Below, in pieces: positions 1-7,815 of a stretch of 64,000 nucleotides of DNA. Every line of letters starts with the position of its first letter. The first letter of the stretch is position 1. The position numbers and the translations under genes are program-made. Origin of the DNA: Bacteroidota bacterium (GTDB lineage: Bacteria > Bacteroidota > Bacteroidia > JAHEXY01); NCBI GenBank assembly GCA_023251875.1, contig JAHEXY010000007.1, forward strand, positions 1 through 64,000. The letters run 5' to 3'. The notes below the pieces were generated by a model, which ran no database searches, had not been told where the DNA came from, and saw only the letters and a list, made by a program, of their open reading frames with translations.

Positions 1-50
1 GCTTTTTGCTTGATTGACTCGTAGTCAAATTTCTTTTCGGTTGATTCCAT
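1..50 (-). CDS. Transposase N-terminus, IS256-like (partial)
   Basis: Only the first codons are present. They begin with the ATG at 50 and read MESTEKKFDYESIKQKA before leaving the window. A short charged start followed by FDYE and a lysine-rich helix is what I would expect at the N-terminus of Bacteroidota IS256-family DDE transposases. The nearby end-like sequence at 90-118 agrees with that. Seventeen residues are too few for certainty; another small lysine-rich protein is possible. Confidence 0.45.
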   Translation of the reverse strand, partial: MESTEKKFDYESIKQK

Positions 51-119
51 TTTACTGTGTGTTTAAGGTTTATTAATTTAATAAATTTTCCTTTTGACAC
101 AGTTTACTTTACACTCTCT
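1..119. mobile_element. End of an IS256-like insertion sequence (partial)
   Basis: The window opens inside a mobile element. Read on the minus strand, the sequence around 90-118 (GAGAGTGTAAAGTAAACTGT, then GTC and an A-run) resembles the terminal inverted repeat of IS256-family elements, which carry a TGTAAA...TGTGT core at their tips. The gene starting at 50 and reading left has a transposase-like N-terminus. The outer boundary is therefore near 118, and any target duplication would begin at about 119. The other end lies outside the window, so neither the inverted-repeat match nor the duplication can be confirmed here. Confidence 0.45.
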
Positions 120-122
120 TGC

Positions 123-139
123 AAATCAATAATTGATTT
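123..139. repeat. 17-bp perfect palindrome
   Basis: AAATCAATAATTGATTT is a perfect palindrome with 8-bp arms and a one-base centre. It touches the stop codon of the small gene at 139-372 and lies just outside the IS boundary. It may be a weak transcript end for the small minus-strand genes, or a preferred insertion target. There is no T-tract to support a strong terminator. Confidence 0.4.
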
Positions 140-372
140 TATTGTTTACCCATATTTCTAAATATTTCCTTCTCGTTATGATTATTTATTTCTAATAAAA
201 GTATGCGAGGACGGTTTATTACTTCTTCTTTTTTATAAATCTTTCCTGTTTTTTCATCTTCTACAACATCTTCTCCTTTTACTAAAAAATATGACCGGAT
301 GAGGCCATCGTCAAATGGCTCTCCATTTAAGTAATCTTGAATAAGTTTTATTTTTTCTTTTCTAGTTTTCAT
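139..372 (-). CDS. Small charged protein, paralogue of its upstream neighbour
   Basis: This is a 77-residue protein starting MKTRKEKIKLIQDYLNGEPF. I do not recognise a named family. It shares a layout with the gene upstream (369-563): an N-terminal (K/R)xEKIK helix, a short G-containing turn, and a TGxIxxKE(V/L) motif in the middle (TGKIYKKEEV here). A further ATG at 405 is possible, but the start at 372 is preferred. It aligns with the paralogue's start and overlaps the upstream stop in an ATGA, the usual sign of translational coupling. The setting of broken phage or integrase genes suggests phage or mobile-element cargo of unknown function. Confidence 0.5.
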   Translation of the reverse strand: MKTRKEKIKLIQDYLNGEPFDDGLIRSYFLVKGEDVVEDEKTGKIYKKEEVINRPRILLLEINNHNEKEIFRNMGKQ

Positions 373-563
373 TTTGATATATCCATAGTTATTGAATAGG
401 TGCATTTAGGTAACTGCTCCTTAGTTAATATTCTTCCAGTAATATTTTCAGTATAAGTTCTGCCTTCATCAAAGGACATGTAAATAAGTATTTGTTGGTC
501 TTCTAGTGAAATTCTACCCTCCAATAAATCAATTAGGTATTTAATTTTCTCTCGCCTCTTCAT
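369..563 (-). CDS. Small charged protein, paralogue of its downstream neighbour
   Basis: This is a 64-residue protein beginning MKRREKIKYLIDLLEGRISL and carrying TGRILTKEQL in the middle, the counterpart of TGKIYKKEEV in the next gene. The ORF could also start nine bases upstream at 572; 563 is preferred because the two paralogues then align from the first residue. Its stop overlaps the downstream start by four bases. Its 5' end overlaps the phage-gene fragment at 541-744. No domain is recognised. It looks like half of a tandem duplication in a mobile-element remnant. Confidence 0.5.
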   Translation of the reverse strand: MKRREKIKYLIDLLEGRISLEDQQILIYMSFDEGRTYTENITGRILTKEQLPKCTYSITMDISK

Positions 564-744
564 ACTTACCATTTTTAATGCGATTAATTAATTCATCTAG
601 TTGGTCATCAGGCAAACGATCAAATTCGGTTTCAAGCTGCATGGTAGAAAGTGTTGGAACAGCATATTTCAATAAATCCTTATAAAAGGAAAGTTTATCT
701 TTTCCTTCTAGTTTTTGCCATTCAGCTATTATACTAATTGCCAT
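541..744 (-). pseudogene. Fragment of a phage-like gene, possibly the C-terminus of a terminase small subunit-like protein
   Basis: The open frame encodes about 67 residues with the pattern W-x-K-L-x-G-K-D, an acidic/aromatic helix, LLKYAVPTLS, then LPDDQLDELINRIKNG. From memory this resembles the C-terminal ends of small Bacteroidota phage packaging-type proteins (a helix, 'LPKL', then a 'L..EQLD.II..L' helix). The assignment is by pattern only. The frame has no start of its own: its first ATG lies inside the truncated recombinase at 729-1777. The simplest reading is a deletion that joined the recombinase at about 730 to the 3' part of a phage gene. Confidence 0.35.
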
Positions 745-1777
745 TTTTCAAAAACCCCTGATTCTTTACGGTTTGTTGTTGCATTTTTTCTACTGCCATT
801 AATCTGCTCAGTTAATTTTGCTAATTGGCAAACCTCTTTTACATAATCATTATACTTTTGAGAACTTATTTTTCGTGGAAAGTTTCCATTCCTTTTCTCA
901 AGTATATTTATTACTCTTTTGCTTAAAGGTATAGTCATTATTTTACCAGTTTTTACCTGAGTAAATTCAATTAATGGCTTACCACATTCATATCTTATTT
1001 GTTCTTTGGTAAAACGCATAAAGTCTGAAACCCGTTGACCCGTTTCACAGCTAATAAGTAGCCAATCCCTTGAGTTAGACAAATAATCTTTATCAGTTAA
1101 ATTTGCATTTTCTATTAAAGTAATTTCATCAGATGTTAAATAGATATTTTCAACTTTTTGAATATCCATTTTTATAGATTCCAGTAAATGATTCGTTTCT
1201 ATTTTATTTGTTCGGGCATGGTAACAAATTGTTTTAATATATTTCATTAAGCGAGCAATAGTATTCGGTGCATAATTTTGCTCTATGCAATATGATTCAA
1301 ACTTTAATTTAAAATTAGAATCTACATCTTTAATAAAATATTCCCTCTTAGTTGCTTCCTGAAAACGTTCAATAAGATGCTTATTAACCATCAGCTTTGA
1401 ATATGAAGCTTTTTTGATGCTGTTTTTCTTGTGAAGGCATAGTAATCTATGTATTCAACAAGTTTATTAGAAATTTCTTTGGGGCGTTGAGATGGGTTTA
1501 TAAATTCCTTTAACCATTGAGAATTAATTGTAGTATTTTCAATATTATTATTAAATGCCTTTAATAAATCGGTTTTTAGGTTTTCTAAATCACAATGAAG
1601 TTTTTTGAAACTTTCATCCTTAAGATTTTTAGGTTGCCCCTTTGTGGTACTCCAATCTTCGGGATTAATTGCAAACTTAGTTTTAGTTTTCGCATCAATT
1701 TTTACACCGTCCCTTAATCGGACATAAATTCCTGCCGGTTTATTAGAGCTTTGGATATAAAAATTTATAGTTGCCAT
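729..1777 (-). pseudogene. Tyrosine recombinase (phage/transposon integrase), frameshifted and truncated
   Basis: Two frames together make most of a Bacteroidota tyrosine recombinase. The part at 1391-1777 is an arm-type DNA-binding domain (MATINFYIQSSNKPAGIYVR, 128 residues). The part at 729-1391 holds the SAM-like core-binding domain and the start of the catalytic domain, including the first catalytic arginine (ETGQRVSDFMR) and the beta-hairpin lysine (VKTGKIMTIPL). The parts overlap in TGATG at 1389-1393, which suggests a one-base indel in the linker. The second part ends at EKWQLV, exactly where family members continue into the HxxR motif, so HxxR, the second His/Trp and the nucleophilic Tyr are absent. 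The enzyme cannot be active as encoded unless the missing part is supplied in trans. Confidence 0.8.
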
Positions 1778-1794
1778 TTCTTCAAAGATAAGAA

Positions 1795-1824
1795 TTAGCC
1801 CACATTTAGTCCATAGTTAGTCCA
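1795..1824. promoter_or_regulatory. Three TTAGYCCA iterons with 11-bp spacing upstream of the integrase
   Basis: TTAGCCCA at 1795, TTAGTCCA at 1806 and TTAGTCCA at 1817 form three direct repeats at an exact 11-bp period, about one helical turn. They end 18 bp upstream of the integrase start at 1777. The integrase has an N-terminal arm-binding domain, so these could be arm-type sites; they could equally be an operator for the integrase gene. The 1778-2069 stretch holds nothing else I can assign apart from these, the palindrome at 1988-2013 and the terminator at 2015-2052. Confidence 0.45.
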
Positions 1825-1987
1825 TCTTTTTAGATTTATTTAAATATCATTCAATAAATATTATCTTTACAAAATCATTGACAGTATTGATTTTACTAAG
1901 GACAAGTAAGTTTTATATTGTGAAATGAAAAGTGAAGATTGAATGTTTTGTGGAACCACCAACTCCACTTCTATATAATTCAAATAC

Positions 1988-2013
1988 TTTCTTAAAACTT
2001 TAGTTTTAAGAAA
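1988..2013. repeat. 26-bp perfect palindrome
   Basis: TTTCTTAAAACT at 1988-1999 and AGTTTTAAGAAA at 2002-2013 are perfect inverted arms of 12 bp around a two-base centre. The palindrome lies right beside the terminator of the T9SS protein gene and 170 bp upstream of the integrase remnant. It may be a second transcript-end hairpin, a DNA-binding site, or a leftover of the integration event. Confidence 0.4.
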
Positions 2014-2014
2014 T

Positions 2015-2052
2015 AAAAAAGGCTGAATATCGAGAGATACTCAGCCTTTTTC
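2015..2052 (-). terminator. Rho-independent terminator of the 2070-2855 gene
   Basis: On the minus strand, a stem starting GGCTGAGTATC pairs with GATATTCAGCC and is followed by a T-rich tract. It lies about 20 bp beyond the stop codon of the secreted protein gene. On the plus strand the stem is also flanked by T residues, so it may work in both directions. Confidence 0.75.
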
Positions 2053-2069
2053 TATTTTAAATGAAATGT

Positions 2070-2855
2070 TTATTCACTTACCGTCATTTTCTTTATCACT
2101 TTATTTTTATCATTACCTAAACTATATAAGTATACTCCTTCTTTAAAATTGGAGCTATTAAGAGAGAATTTATTCATTCCCTTTTTTGCTTCTATAGTTT
2201 TAAAATAAACTTTTTCACCAAGCATATTATATACCTCAAATTGGTAATTGCTTGAACTTGGGGAAGCAAATTCAATTGAAGTTGTAGTACTAAATGGATT
2301 AGGTGTATTTTGTAATACTTGTAATTTAGTAACATCAATAAGCGAAAAAATTCCAGATCCACTACCTGTTGTCGTATCTTTAATAATGATACTAAAATCG
2401 GTTATGTCTTGAGCCGTATCAAGAGGGAATATATTAAATACCTTAACATAATACTTCAAATGAACAACAAGCGGATAGGTTCCCGCCATATCTTTGGTAG
2501 GTGCAGTAGCACTATGAAAAGTTACGCAACCAAATGAACCACCAAGAAATGTACAATTATTAGGATTACACTCATAAGTAAAGCCTTTTGCATCTAAACC
2601 ATTCCAATCAACACCTAATACACTAATAGAATCAATAGTAGCATCAATTTGATTGCCATTATCAATATAGGTTGTATCTGGCGGTACTAAAAAATACAAA
2701 GTTTGACTATAGTCAACTCCAACATAAGCAGTATCCAAGTACTCTGGTTTTATACCAGGCGAAGTCATTGAAGAGTCTGGTGTACATTGTGCTGATGCTA
2801 GATCTATAGCAACAAGTATTACAAATATTATAATTGATAATGTTTTTTTTAACAT
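2070..2855 (-). CDS. Secreted protein with T9SS type A sorting domain
   Basis: The 261-residue protein has a signal peptide (MLKKTLSIIIFVILVAIDLA, cleavage near ASAQ-C) and a C-terminal T9SS type A sorting domain from about residue 183 (LQNTPNPFSTTTSIEF, then GEKVY, then GVYLYSLGNDKNKVIKKMTV). The middle, rich in Tyr, Asp and Pro, belongs to no family I recognise. It is a close structural paralogue of the next gene upstream: both have CTPxxxxTxxGxxPxxLxxAxVxVxYSQ after the signal peptide and a GGSxGCVxF(H/N) segment. It is predicted to be exported by Sec, then passed through the T9SS and anchored at or released from the cell surface. A terminator follows the stop codon. Confidence 0.8.
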   Translation of the reverse strand: MLKKTLSIIIFVILVAIDLASAQCTPDSSMTSPGIKPEYLDTAYVGVDYSQTLYFLVPPDTTYIDNGNQIDATIDSISVLGVDWNGLDAKGFTYECNPNNCTFLGGSFGCVTFHSATAPTKDMAGTYPLVVHLKYYVKVFNIFPLDTAQDITDFSIIIKDTTTGSGSGIFSLIDVTKLQVLQNTPNPFSTTTSIEFASPSSSNYQFEVYNMLGEKVYFKTIEAKKGMNKFSLNSSNFKEGVYLYSLGNDKNKVIKKMTVSE

Positions 2856-2906
2856 GGGAAAATTTGATTTTTGAAAAACAGTAAGTTAAAATAGGTATCA
2901 ACAAAT

Positions 2907-3704
2907 TTATTTTGATACAGTCATTATTTTAGTCGTTTTAACATCAGCATTACCTATACTATAAGTATACATTCCGCTTTTTAATATTGAACCATCAAAA
3001 ACAATACTGTTTAAACCTCTTTTTGCATCTGTTTTTTGGCTGTAAACAACTTCTCCTACCATATTGTATACTGTAAAAGTATAAGTATCAGATTTTGGAG
3101 AAATAAAATCAACTTTAGATGTTCCATTAAAAGGATTAGGAGAGTTTTGTAACAATTGAAAACTATTGCTACTCACAACTGAAATACCTGCAGCTTTATC
3201 TACTATCAATGAATAACTTGTAATAGTATCATAGGTATCGTATCCTTTAATACCAAAATCTGGTATATCAGCATTGTATTTTACATAAATAGCTACGGGA
3301 TAATTTCCTACAGGAGCACCATTAGAAGCTGGAGCATTAAAGAATACACAACCTTCGGAACCTCCCGGAAAATGGGTGTTATCTCCATTAGGATCTTGAG
3401 AAACTGTAGCATAAGAAAAACTATAAGTAGTTAAAGATCCTAAATCAAGGTTGATAAGATCAACATAATTAACAGTTGCATTAACAGGTGTAGATAATTG
3501 CTGACCATTAAATTCAGTAATTGCAGTATCAGAAGGAACCAACATTTGAATCACTTGTGAATAGGCTACATTTACTGTTGCATGTGGTAATGAATCCGGG
3601 TCTAAGCCTGCAACTGTACCGGTATAATTGGGAGTACATTGTGCCGAAACCATTGTAATTCCTAAAAAAGGAACACTCGCGATGAAAAGTAATTTTTTAA
3701 TCAT
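2907..3704 (-). CDS. Secreted protein with T9SS type A sorting domain (paralogue)
   Basis: The 265-residue protein has a signal peptide (MIKKLLFIASVPFLGITMVS, cleavage near AQ-C) and a C-terminal type A sorting domain (LLQNSPNPFNGTSKVDF ... GMYTYSIGNADVKTTKIMTV). The segments CTPNYTGTVAGLDP, VNVAYSQVIQMLVPSDT and GGSEGCVFF match the downstream paralogue in the same order, so the pair arose by tandem duplication. The gap to the downstream gene is 51 bp, compatible with co-transcription. The mature function is unknown; a surface or released protein is expected. Confidence 0.8.
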   Translation of the reverse strand: MIKKLLFIASVPFLGITMVSAQCTPNYTGTVAGLDPDSLPHATVNVAYSQVIQMLVPSDTAITEFNGQQLSTPVNATVNYVDLINLDLGSLTTYSFSYATVSQDPNGDNTHFPGGSEGCVFFNAPASNGAPVGNYPVAIYVKYNADIPDFGIKGYDTYDTITSYSLIVDKAAGISVVSSNSFQLLQNSPNPFNGTSKVDFISPKSDTYTFTVYNMVGEVVYSQKTDAKRGLNSIVFDGSILKSGMYTYSIGNADVKTTKIMTVSK

Positions 3705-3757
3705 AATAATAAAGTTTTAGTTTAATAATTTATTTTTTAAAAGAGTTAGGGGTCAGT

Positions 3758-4132
3758 TTATTTACTCCCATTTACATCACGTTCTACTTCTTCCATTTTA
3801 ACAAAATCAATACTTTCTGCTACTGATGGGAGAATATTTAAAACGCTATCTAACTGAGAAATTTGAATCAATTTCATAACAGAATTTTGAAGCCCTGTTA
3901 TTACGAAAGTTCCAGTAGCTTCTTTAGCCAATCGGTTTCCTACTAAAATTGCACTTAAGCCAGACGAATCGCAATATTTTGTAACAGCAAGATCAACTAT
4001 TACATTACGTACTCCTTCTGCATTTAATAATACAAATTGAGACTTTAAGGCGGGGGAAATGTTACTATCAAGTTTTTCAACATGCAGTGTTACCACCGTG
4101 TAAGCATTTTGTTTGTCAACTGAAAAGTTCAT
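3758..4132 (-). CDS. STAS-domain protein (anti-sigma factor antagonist-like)
   Basis: The 124-residue protein is essentially a single STAS domain. It has beta-strand VTLHVEKLDSNISPALK, then NVIVDLAVTKYCDSSGLSAIL. The serine in DSSGL sits where SpoIIAA-type antagonists are phosphorylated. The family works as a phosphorylation-controlled partner of anti-sigma kinases or other switch proteins in the cytoplasm. No kinase partner is visible in the window. It has its own well-formed promoter at 4152-4180, so it need not depend on pyrB upstream. The C-terminal acidic tail (KMEEVERDVNGSK) extends past the domain. Confidence 0.8.
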   Translation of the reverse strand: MNFSVDKQNAYTVVTLHVEKLDSNISPALKSQFVLLNAEGVRNVIVDLAVTKYCDSSGLSAILVGNRLAKEATGTFVITGLQNSVMKLIQISQLDSVLNILPSVAESIDFVKMEEVERDVNGSK

Positions 4133-4151
4133 AAATCTTAAAGATTTTAGG

Positions 4152-4180
4152 CAAATTTATAAATAAAAGTATTTAGGCAA
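4152..4180 (-). promoter_or_regulatory. Bacteroidota-type promoter for the STAS gene
   Basis: On the minus strand, TTG (4178-4180) is followed after 18 bp by TAAATTTG (4152-4159), matching the phylum's -33 TTG / -7 TAnnTTTG consensus with normal spacing. Transcription would begin about 14 bp upstream of the STAS start at 4132. It lies in the short gap after pyrB. Confidence 0.55.
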
Positions 4181-4202
4181 GATAACATTTTTATGGTAAT
4201 TA

Positions 4203-5147
4203 TCAGCTAAAATTGCTTATTGTAATATTTCCGGCTAATAAATAGATAATTGCCATGCGAATGGCCACCCCATTTTCAACCTGGGTTAATATTAGAGAAT
4301 GCTTAGAATCAGCCGCATCGCTACTTAATTCAACGCCTCTATTGATAGGACCCGGATGCATAATAGTAATAGGACGTTCAATTTTATTGAGTGTATCTAA
4401 ATTTACTCCAAAAGTCATTGCATATTCTCTTAAAGAGGGGATAAAATTTACTCCCTGTCTTTCTAATTGTATTCGAAGTAGCATGGCTACATCGCACCAA
4501 TTAAGAGTTTCCTTAAGATTATGGTTTACTTTTACTCCTAATTCTTGTATATATTGCGGAATAAGGGTTGCAGGGCCGCAAACAGTTACTTCTGCTCCTA
4601 GCTTATTCAAACAGAATATATTAGAAAGTGCTACACGTGAGTGTAATACATCTCCAATAATGGCAATTTTCTTGCCTTTTACATCTCCATATTTTTCTCT
4701 TATGGTATAGGCATCTAACAATGCTTGGGTAGGATGCTCATGCGCACCATCTCCAGCATTAACAATACTTGCATTAATATGTTTGGATAAAAAAACGGCA
4801 GCTCCTGGGTTGGGATGGCGCATTACCACCATATCAACCTTCATTGCTAAAATATTTTTTACGGTGTCTATTAAAGTTTCTCCTTTTGATACAGAAGATT
4901 GAGAGGCCGAAAAATTAATGATATCAGCAGAAAGTCGCCTTTCGGCTAATTCAAATGAGATTCTGGTACGGGTTGAATTTTCGAAAAAAAGATTGACAAT
5001 AGTAATATCTCTAAGTGAGGGTATCTTTTTTATGGGCCTATTGATTACTTCTTTAAAATGATCGGCAGTTTTAAAAATTAATTGAATATCATCAAGCGTA
5101 AGATGCTTGATACCTAATAAATGTTTTACACTTAAATTTTCCGCCAT
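4203..5147 (-). CDS. pyrB: Aspartate carbamoyltransferase catalytic subunit
   Basis: This 314-residue enzyme joins carbamoyl phosphate and L-aspartate to N-carbamoyl-L-aspartate, the first committed step of pyrimidine synthesis. The carbamoyl-phosphate motif FFENSTRTRISFELAERRL is at residues 53-71, HPTQALLDAYTI is in the middle, and the aspartate-loop region LLRIQLERQG and MHPGPINRGVE follow. The length is normal for the catalytic chain. The start codon directly abuts the pyrR stop (TAA-ATG), so the two are translationally linked. No regulatory subunit gene (pyrI) is beside it; this is common in the phylum, where pyrI may be elsewhere or absent. Confidence 0.95.
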   Translation of the reverse strand: MAENLSVKHLLGIKHLTLDDIQLIFKTADHFKEVINRPIKKIPSLRDITIVNLFFENSTRTRISFELAERRLSADIINFSASQSSVSKGETLIDTVKNILAMKVDMVVMRHPNPGAAVFLSKHINASIVNAGDGAHEHPTQALLDAYTIREKYGDVKGKKIAIIGDVLHSRVALSNIFCLNKLGAEVTVCGPATLIPQYIQELGVKVNHNLKETLNWCDVAMLLRIQLERQGVNFIPSLREYAMTFGVNLDTLNKIERPITIMHPGPINRGVELSSDAADSKHSLILTQVENGVAIRMAIIYLLAGNITISNFS

Positions 5148-5696
5148 TTATTTATCGCTTTTGGAGTAAAGAATAATTCTGTCTTCTCCTTCTTTTTCTT
5201 TCCATTCTACTTTTACTTTTTCTGATACAATGGTATCGACCATTTTACCAATATAATTGGCTTGTATTGGCAAATGCCTGCTAAATCTTCTGTCTATTAA
5301 AACTAATAATTCTACATCTTTAGGTCTTCCAAAAGCTAATAATGCATCCATGCCTGCACGTACTGAACGGCCAGTGTACAACACGTCATCTACCAAGATT
5401 ACCCTTTTATTTTCTAACACTACATTTATTTCAGTTGCATTAGGAATTAATATTTCGTCACGTCTTCTAAAATCGTCACGATAAAAAGTAAGATCTAGTT
5501 TTCCACTTGGGATAATAGACACATTTAATATTTGCTGTAATCTTTTTGTTAAACGATTGGCAAGATGAATTCCTTTGGGTTGAAGACCAATAATAACAGA
5601 TTCCTCAAAACGATTATGGTTCTCTATCAATTGTTGGCAAAGCCTATTGATAATGATTTCGAAAAGAGGTGTACTTACAATTATTTTGGGTTGCAT
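5148..5696 (-). CDS. pyrR: PyrR: uracil phosphoribosyltransferase / pyrimidine regulator
   Basis: The 182-residue type I phosphoribosyltransferase carries the PRPP-binding motif VILVDDVLYTGRSVRAGMDA. IGLQPKGIHLANRL lies near the N-terminus and VDTIVSEKVKVEWKEKEGED near the C-terminus. In Gram-positives PyrR binds pyr mRNA to control attenuation and also has UPRTase activity. Here the leader before the gene is short and I see neither a pyr-type attenuator nor an anti-terminator, so regulation by RNA binding is not supported by the sequence. Salvage activity or a different regulatory mode is likely. It is transcribed with pyrB. Confidence 0.9.
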   Translation of the reverse strand: MQPKIIVSTPLFEIIINRLCQQLIENHNRFEESVIIGLQPKGIHLANRLTKRLQQILNVSIIPSGKLDLTFYRDDFRRRDEILIPNATEINVVLENKRVILVDDVLYTGRSVRAGMDALLAFGRPKDVELLVLIDRRFSRHLPIQANYIGKMVDTIVSEKVKVEWKEKEGEDRIILYSKSDK

Positions 5697-5737
5697 GCTG
5701 TATTGAATTAGCTAAAATTAGTAATAAGCATGTAAAT

Positions 5738-5777
5738 AAAAAATCCCCTTGGCAATTTTATACCAAAGGGATTTTTT
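5738..5777 (-). terminator. Terminator downstream of dnaK
   Basis: Read on the minus strand, AAAAAATCCCTTTGG pairs with CCAAGGGGATTTTTT around a 10-base loop and ends in a T-run. It lies between the dnaK stop (5824) and the pyrR start (5696), so it ends dnaK transcription. Its symmetry means it could also stop plus-strand transcription. Confidence 0.75.
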
Positions 5778-5783
5778 GTGTAC

Positions 5784-5821
5784 CTACCCCCCCTTCCCTT
5801 TGTGAAGGGTTGGGGATGGGC
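5784..5821. repeat. GGGGAGGG-type palindromic repeat, copy A
   Basis: One of eight copies of an interspersed repeat with the core CCCTYCCCnAAAGGGgAGGG, preceded by a CCCTC half-site. This copy is in reverse orientation (CTTCCCTTTGTGAAGGG followed by TTGGGGATGGGC) and sits two bases past the dnaK stop codon. The other copies are at 16701, 28934, 36685, 49621, 52110, 52242 and 55575. Confidence 0.6.
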
Positions 5822-5823
5822 TT

Positions 5824-7725
5824 TTATTTCTTCACTTCTTCATAATCTACATCAGTTACTTCAGATTCAGCATTGGTTGTGTTTTCAGCTCCATTATTTT
5901 GTGGTTGCTGTTGTTGAGCACCACCGGTTTGCTGATACATTTCTTGTGCTGCAGTTTGGAAAACTGTTTGTAGAGCTTCCATAGTGCTATCAATAGCTGT
6001 TAAGTCTTTTGCTTCGTATGCTTTTTTGAGAGCCGTTAAAGCATCTTCGATAGGTTGTTTTTTATCTGCAGGTAATTTATCTCCAAATTCTTTTAATTGT
6101 TTTTCTGTTTGGAAAATTAATGTGTCAGCTGCATTTAATTTGTCAACCATTTCTTTTGCTTTTTTATCAGAATCAGCATTCATTTCAGCCTCTTTCTTCA
6201 TTTTTTCAATATCTTCTTTAGAGATACCTGATGAACTTTCAATTCTAATTTTTTGCTCTTTGTTGGTGGCTTTATCTTTAGCCGTTACATGTAAAATACC
6301 ATTGGCATCAATATCAAAAGTAACTTCAATTTGAGGCACTCCTCTTGGTGCTGGCGGAATGCCATCTAAGTGAAACCGTCCTATTTCACGGTTGTCTTTT
6401 GCCATAGCTCTTTCTCCTTGCAATACTCTAATTTCAACCGAAGGTTGATTATCAGATGCTGTAGAAAAAGTTTCTGATTTTTTAGATGGTATAGTTGTAT
6501 TGGCTTCAATTAGTTTTGTAAATACACCTCCCATGGTTTCAATACCTAATGAAAGTGGTGTAACATCTAACAACAATACATCTTTAATTTCACCTGTTAG
6601 TACGGCACCTTGAATGGCTGCACCTACAGCAACTACTTCATCCGGATTCACTCCTTTTGAAGGCGTTTTTCCAAAGAAATCTTCAACAGCTTTTTGAATA
6701 GCAGGTATACGAGTTGAACCTCCCACTAAAATAATTTCATCAATATCTTTTGTTGTTAGGCCTGCATTTTTTAATGCACTTTTACAAGGTTCAATAGTTC
6801 TCTTAATAAGGCTATCTGCCAATTGTTCGAATTTTGCTCTGCTCAATGATTTTACCAAGTGTTTTGGAATACCATTCACAGGCATAATGTATGGCAAATT
6901 GATTTCGCTACTTGTAGTGCTTGAAAGTTCAATTTTTGCTTTTTCAGCAGCATCTTTTAAACGTTGCAATGCCATTGGATCTTGACGCAAGTCAATGCCT
7001 TCTTCTGATTTAAATTCATCAGCTAGCCAGTCGATAATTACCTGGTCAAAATCGTCACCACCAAGGTGTGTATCACCATCAGTAGATTTTACTTCAAAAA
7101 CGCCATCGCCTAACTCCAAAACAGAAACATCATGCGTACCACCACCGCAATCGAACACTACAATTTTTTGTTCTTTATTTTTTTTATCTAAACCATAAGC
7201 CAAAGCAGCAGCAGTAGGTTCATTAATAATTCTTCTCACTTTTAAACCTGCAATTTCACCCGCTTCTTTTGTAGCCTGACGTTGCGCATCATTAAAATAA
7301 GCAGGAACAGTAATAACAGCTTCCGTTACTTCATGACCCAAATAATCTTCAGCAGTTTTTTTCATTTTTTGAAGAATCATGGCAGAAATTTCTTGAGGCG
7401 TATACATTCTATCATCAGCCTTAACACGGGGTGTATTGTTTTCACCTTTTACTACTTCGTATGGCACACGGCTACCTTCTTTTTTCGATTCGTCATAATT
7501 TTGTCCCATAAAACGTTTTATAGAATAAACCGTTTTTTTAGGATTCGTAATTGCCTGGCGTTTTGCCGGGTCACCAACTTTTCTTTCACCTTTGTCAACA
7601 AAAGCTACTACAGAAGGAGTGGTTCTTTTCCCTTCGCTATTAGGTATTACAACTACTTCTGTACCTTCCATAACGGCAACGCAAGAGTTGGTTGTTCCTA
7701 AGTCAATTCCAATAATTTTTCCCAT
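5824..7725 (-). CDS. dnaK: Chaperone DnaK (Hsp70)
   Basis: The 633-residue ATP-dependent chaperone starts [20 protein letters not shown], with the phosphate-1 loop at residues 7-15. The ATPase domain runs to about residue 380 ([15 protein letters not shown], then [15 protein letters not shown], at their usual places). The peptide-binding domain follows ([15 protein letters not shown]). The helical lid ends in the poly-Gln/Asn stretch and the acidic tail [12 protein letters not shown], the normal DnaK ending. One small departure is [11 protein letters not shown], where most DnaKs have FDLGGGTFDVS. It appears monocistronic: no dnaJ or grpE is adjacent, and a terminator follows. The upstream region has a sigma-54-like promoter at 7777-7792. 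Confidence 0.97.
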   Translation of the reverse strand: MGKIIGIDLGTTNSCVAVMEGTEVVVIPNSEGKRTTPSVVAFVDKGERKVGDPAKRQAITNPKKTVYSIKRFMGQNYDESKKEGSRVPYEVVKGENNTPRVKADDRMYTPQEISAMILQKMKKTAEDYLGHEVTEAVITVPAYFNDAQRQATKEAGEIAGLKVRRIINEPTAAALAYGLDKKNKEQKIVVFDCGGGTHDVSVLELGDGVFEVKSTDGDTHLGGDDFDQVIIDWLADEFKSEEGIDLRQDPMALQRLKDAAEKAKIELSSTTSSEINLPYIMPVNGIPKHLVKSLSRAKFEQLADSLIKRTIEPCKSALKNAGLTTKDIDEIILVGGSTRIPAIQKAVEDFFGKTPSKGVNPDEVVAVGAAIQGAVLTGEIKDVLLLDVTPLSLGIETMGGVFTKLIEANTTIPSKKSETFSTASDNQPSVEIRVLQGERAMAKDNREIGRFHLDGIPPAPRGVPQIEVTFDIDANGILHVTAKDKATNKEQKIRIESSSGISKEDIEKMKKEAEMNADSDKKAKEMVDKLNAADTLIFQTEKQLKEFGDKLPADKKQPIEDALTALKKAYEAKDLTAIDSTMEALQTVFQTAAQEMYQQTGGAQQQQPQNNGAENTTNAESEVTDVDYEEVKK

Positions 7726-7776
7726 TGTATTATATTTTTAGGTTTTTAATTCGTTTTTTAAATACGGATAGCCTTT

Positions 7777-7792
7777 GGCAATGATTATGCCA
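7777..7792 (-). promoter_or_regulatory. Sigma-54-like -24/-12 promoter for dnaK
   Basis: On the minus strand, TGGCATAATCATTGCC matches the sigma-54 consensus TGGCAC-N5-TTGCW at 14 of 16 conserved positions, with the required GG-N10-GC spacing. A start site about 12 bp downstream would give a dnaK leader of roughly 40 bases. I found no convincing TAnnTTTG box in the same region. Confidence 0.4.
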
Positions 7793-7815
7793 GTAGAAAA
7801 CAACGCATGTTTTGC

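Noticed and set aside
1925-1975. Possible tRNA 3' end (GTGG...CCAC segment near 1945-1965)
   Set aside because: No cloverleaf, T-loop or CCA end can be formed; it is only a short stem.
4255-4710. A plus-strand ORF of 151 codons antisense to pyrB
   Set aside because: It is a shadow of pyrB; the minus strand carries all conserved motifs.
5697-5737. Pyrimidine attenuator upstream of pyrR
   Set aside because: The leader is short, with no PyrR-binding loop or alternative anti-terminator stem. The hairpin nearby belongs to dnaK's end.
5778-5984. A plus-strand ORF of 68 codons antisense to the end of dnaK
   Set aside because: Its first part is translated from repeat copy A and the rest is the antisense of the dnaK tail.
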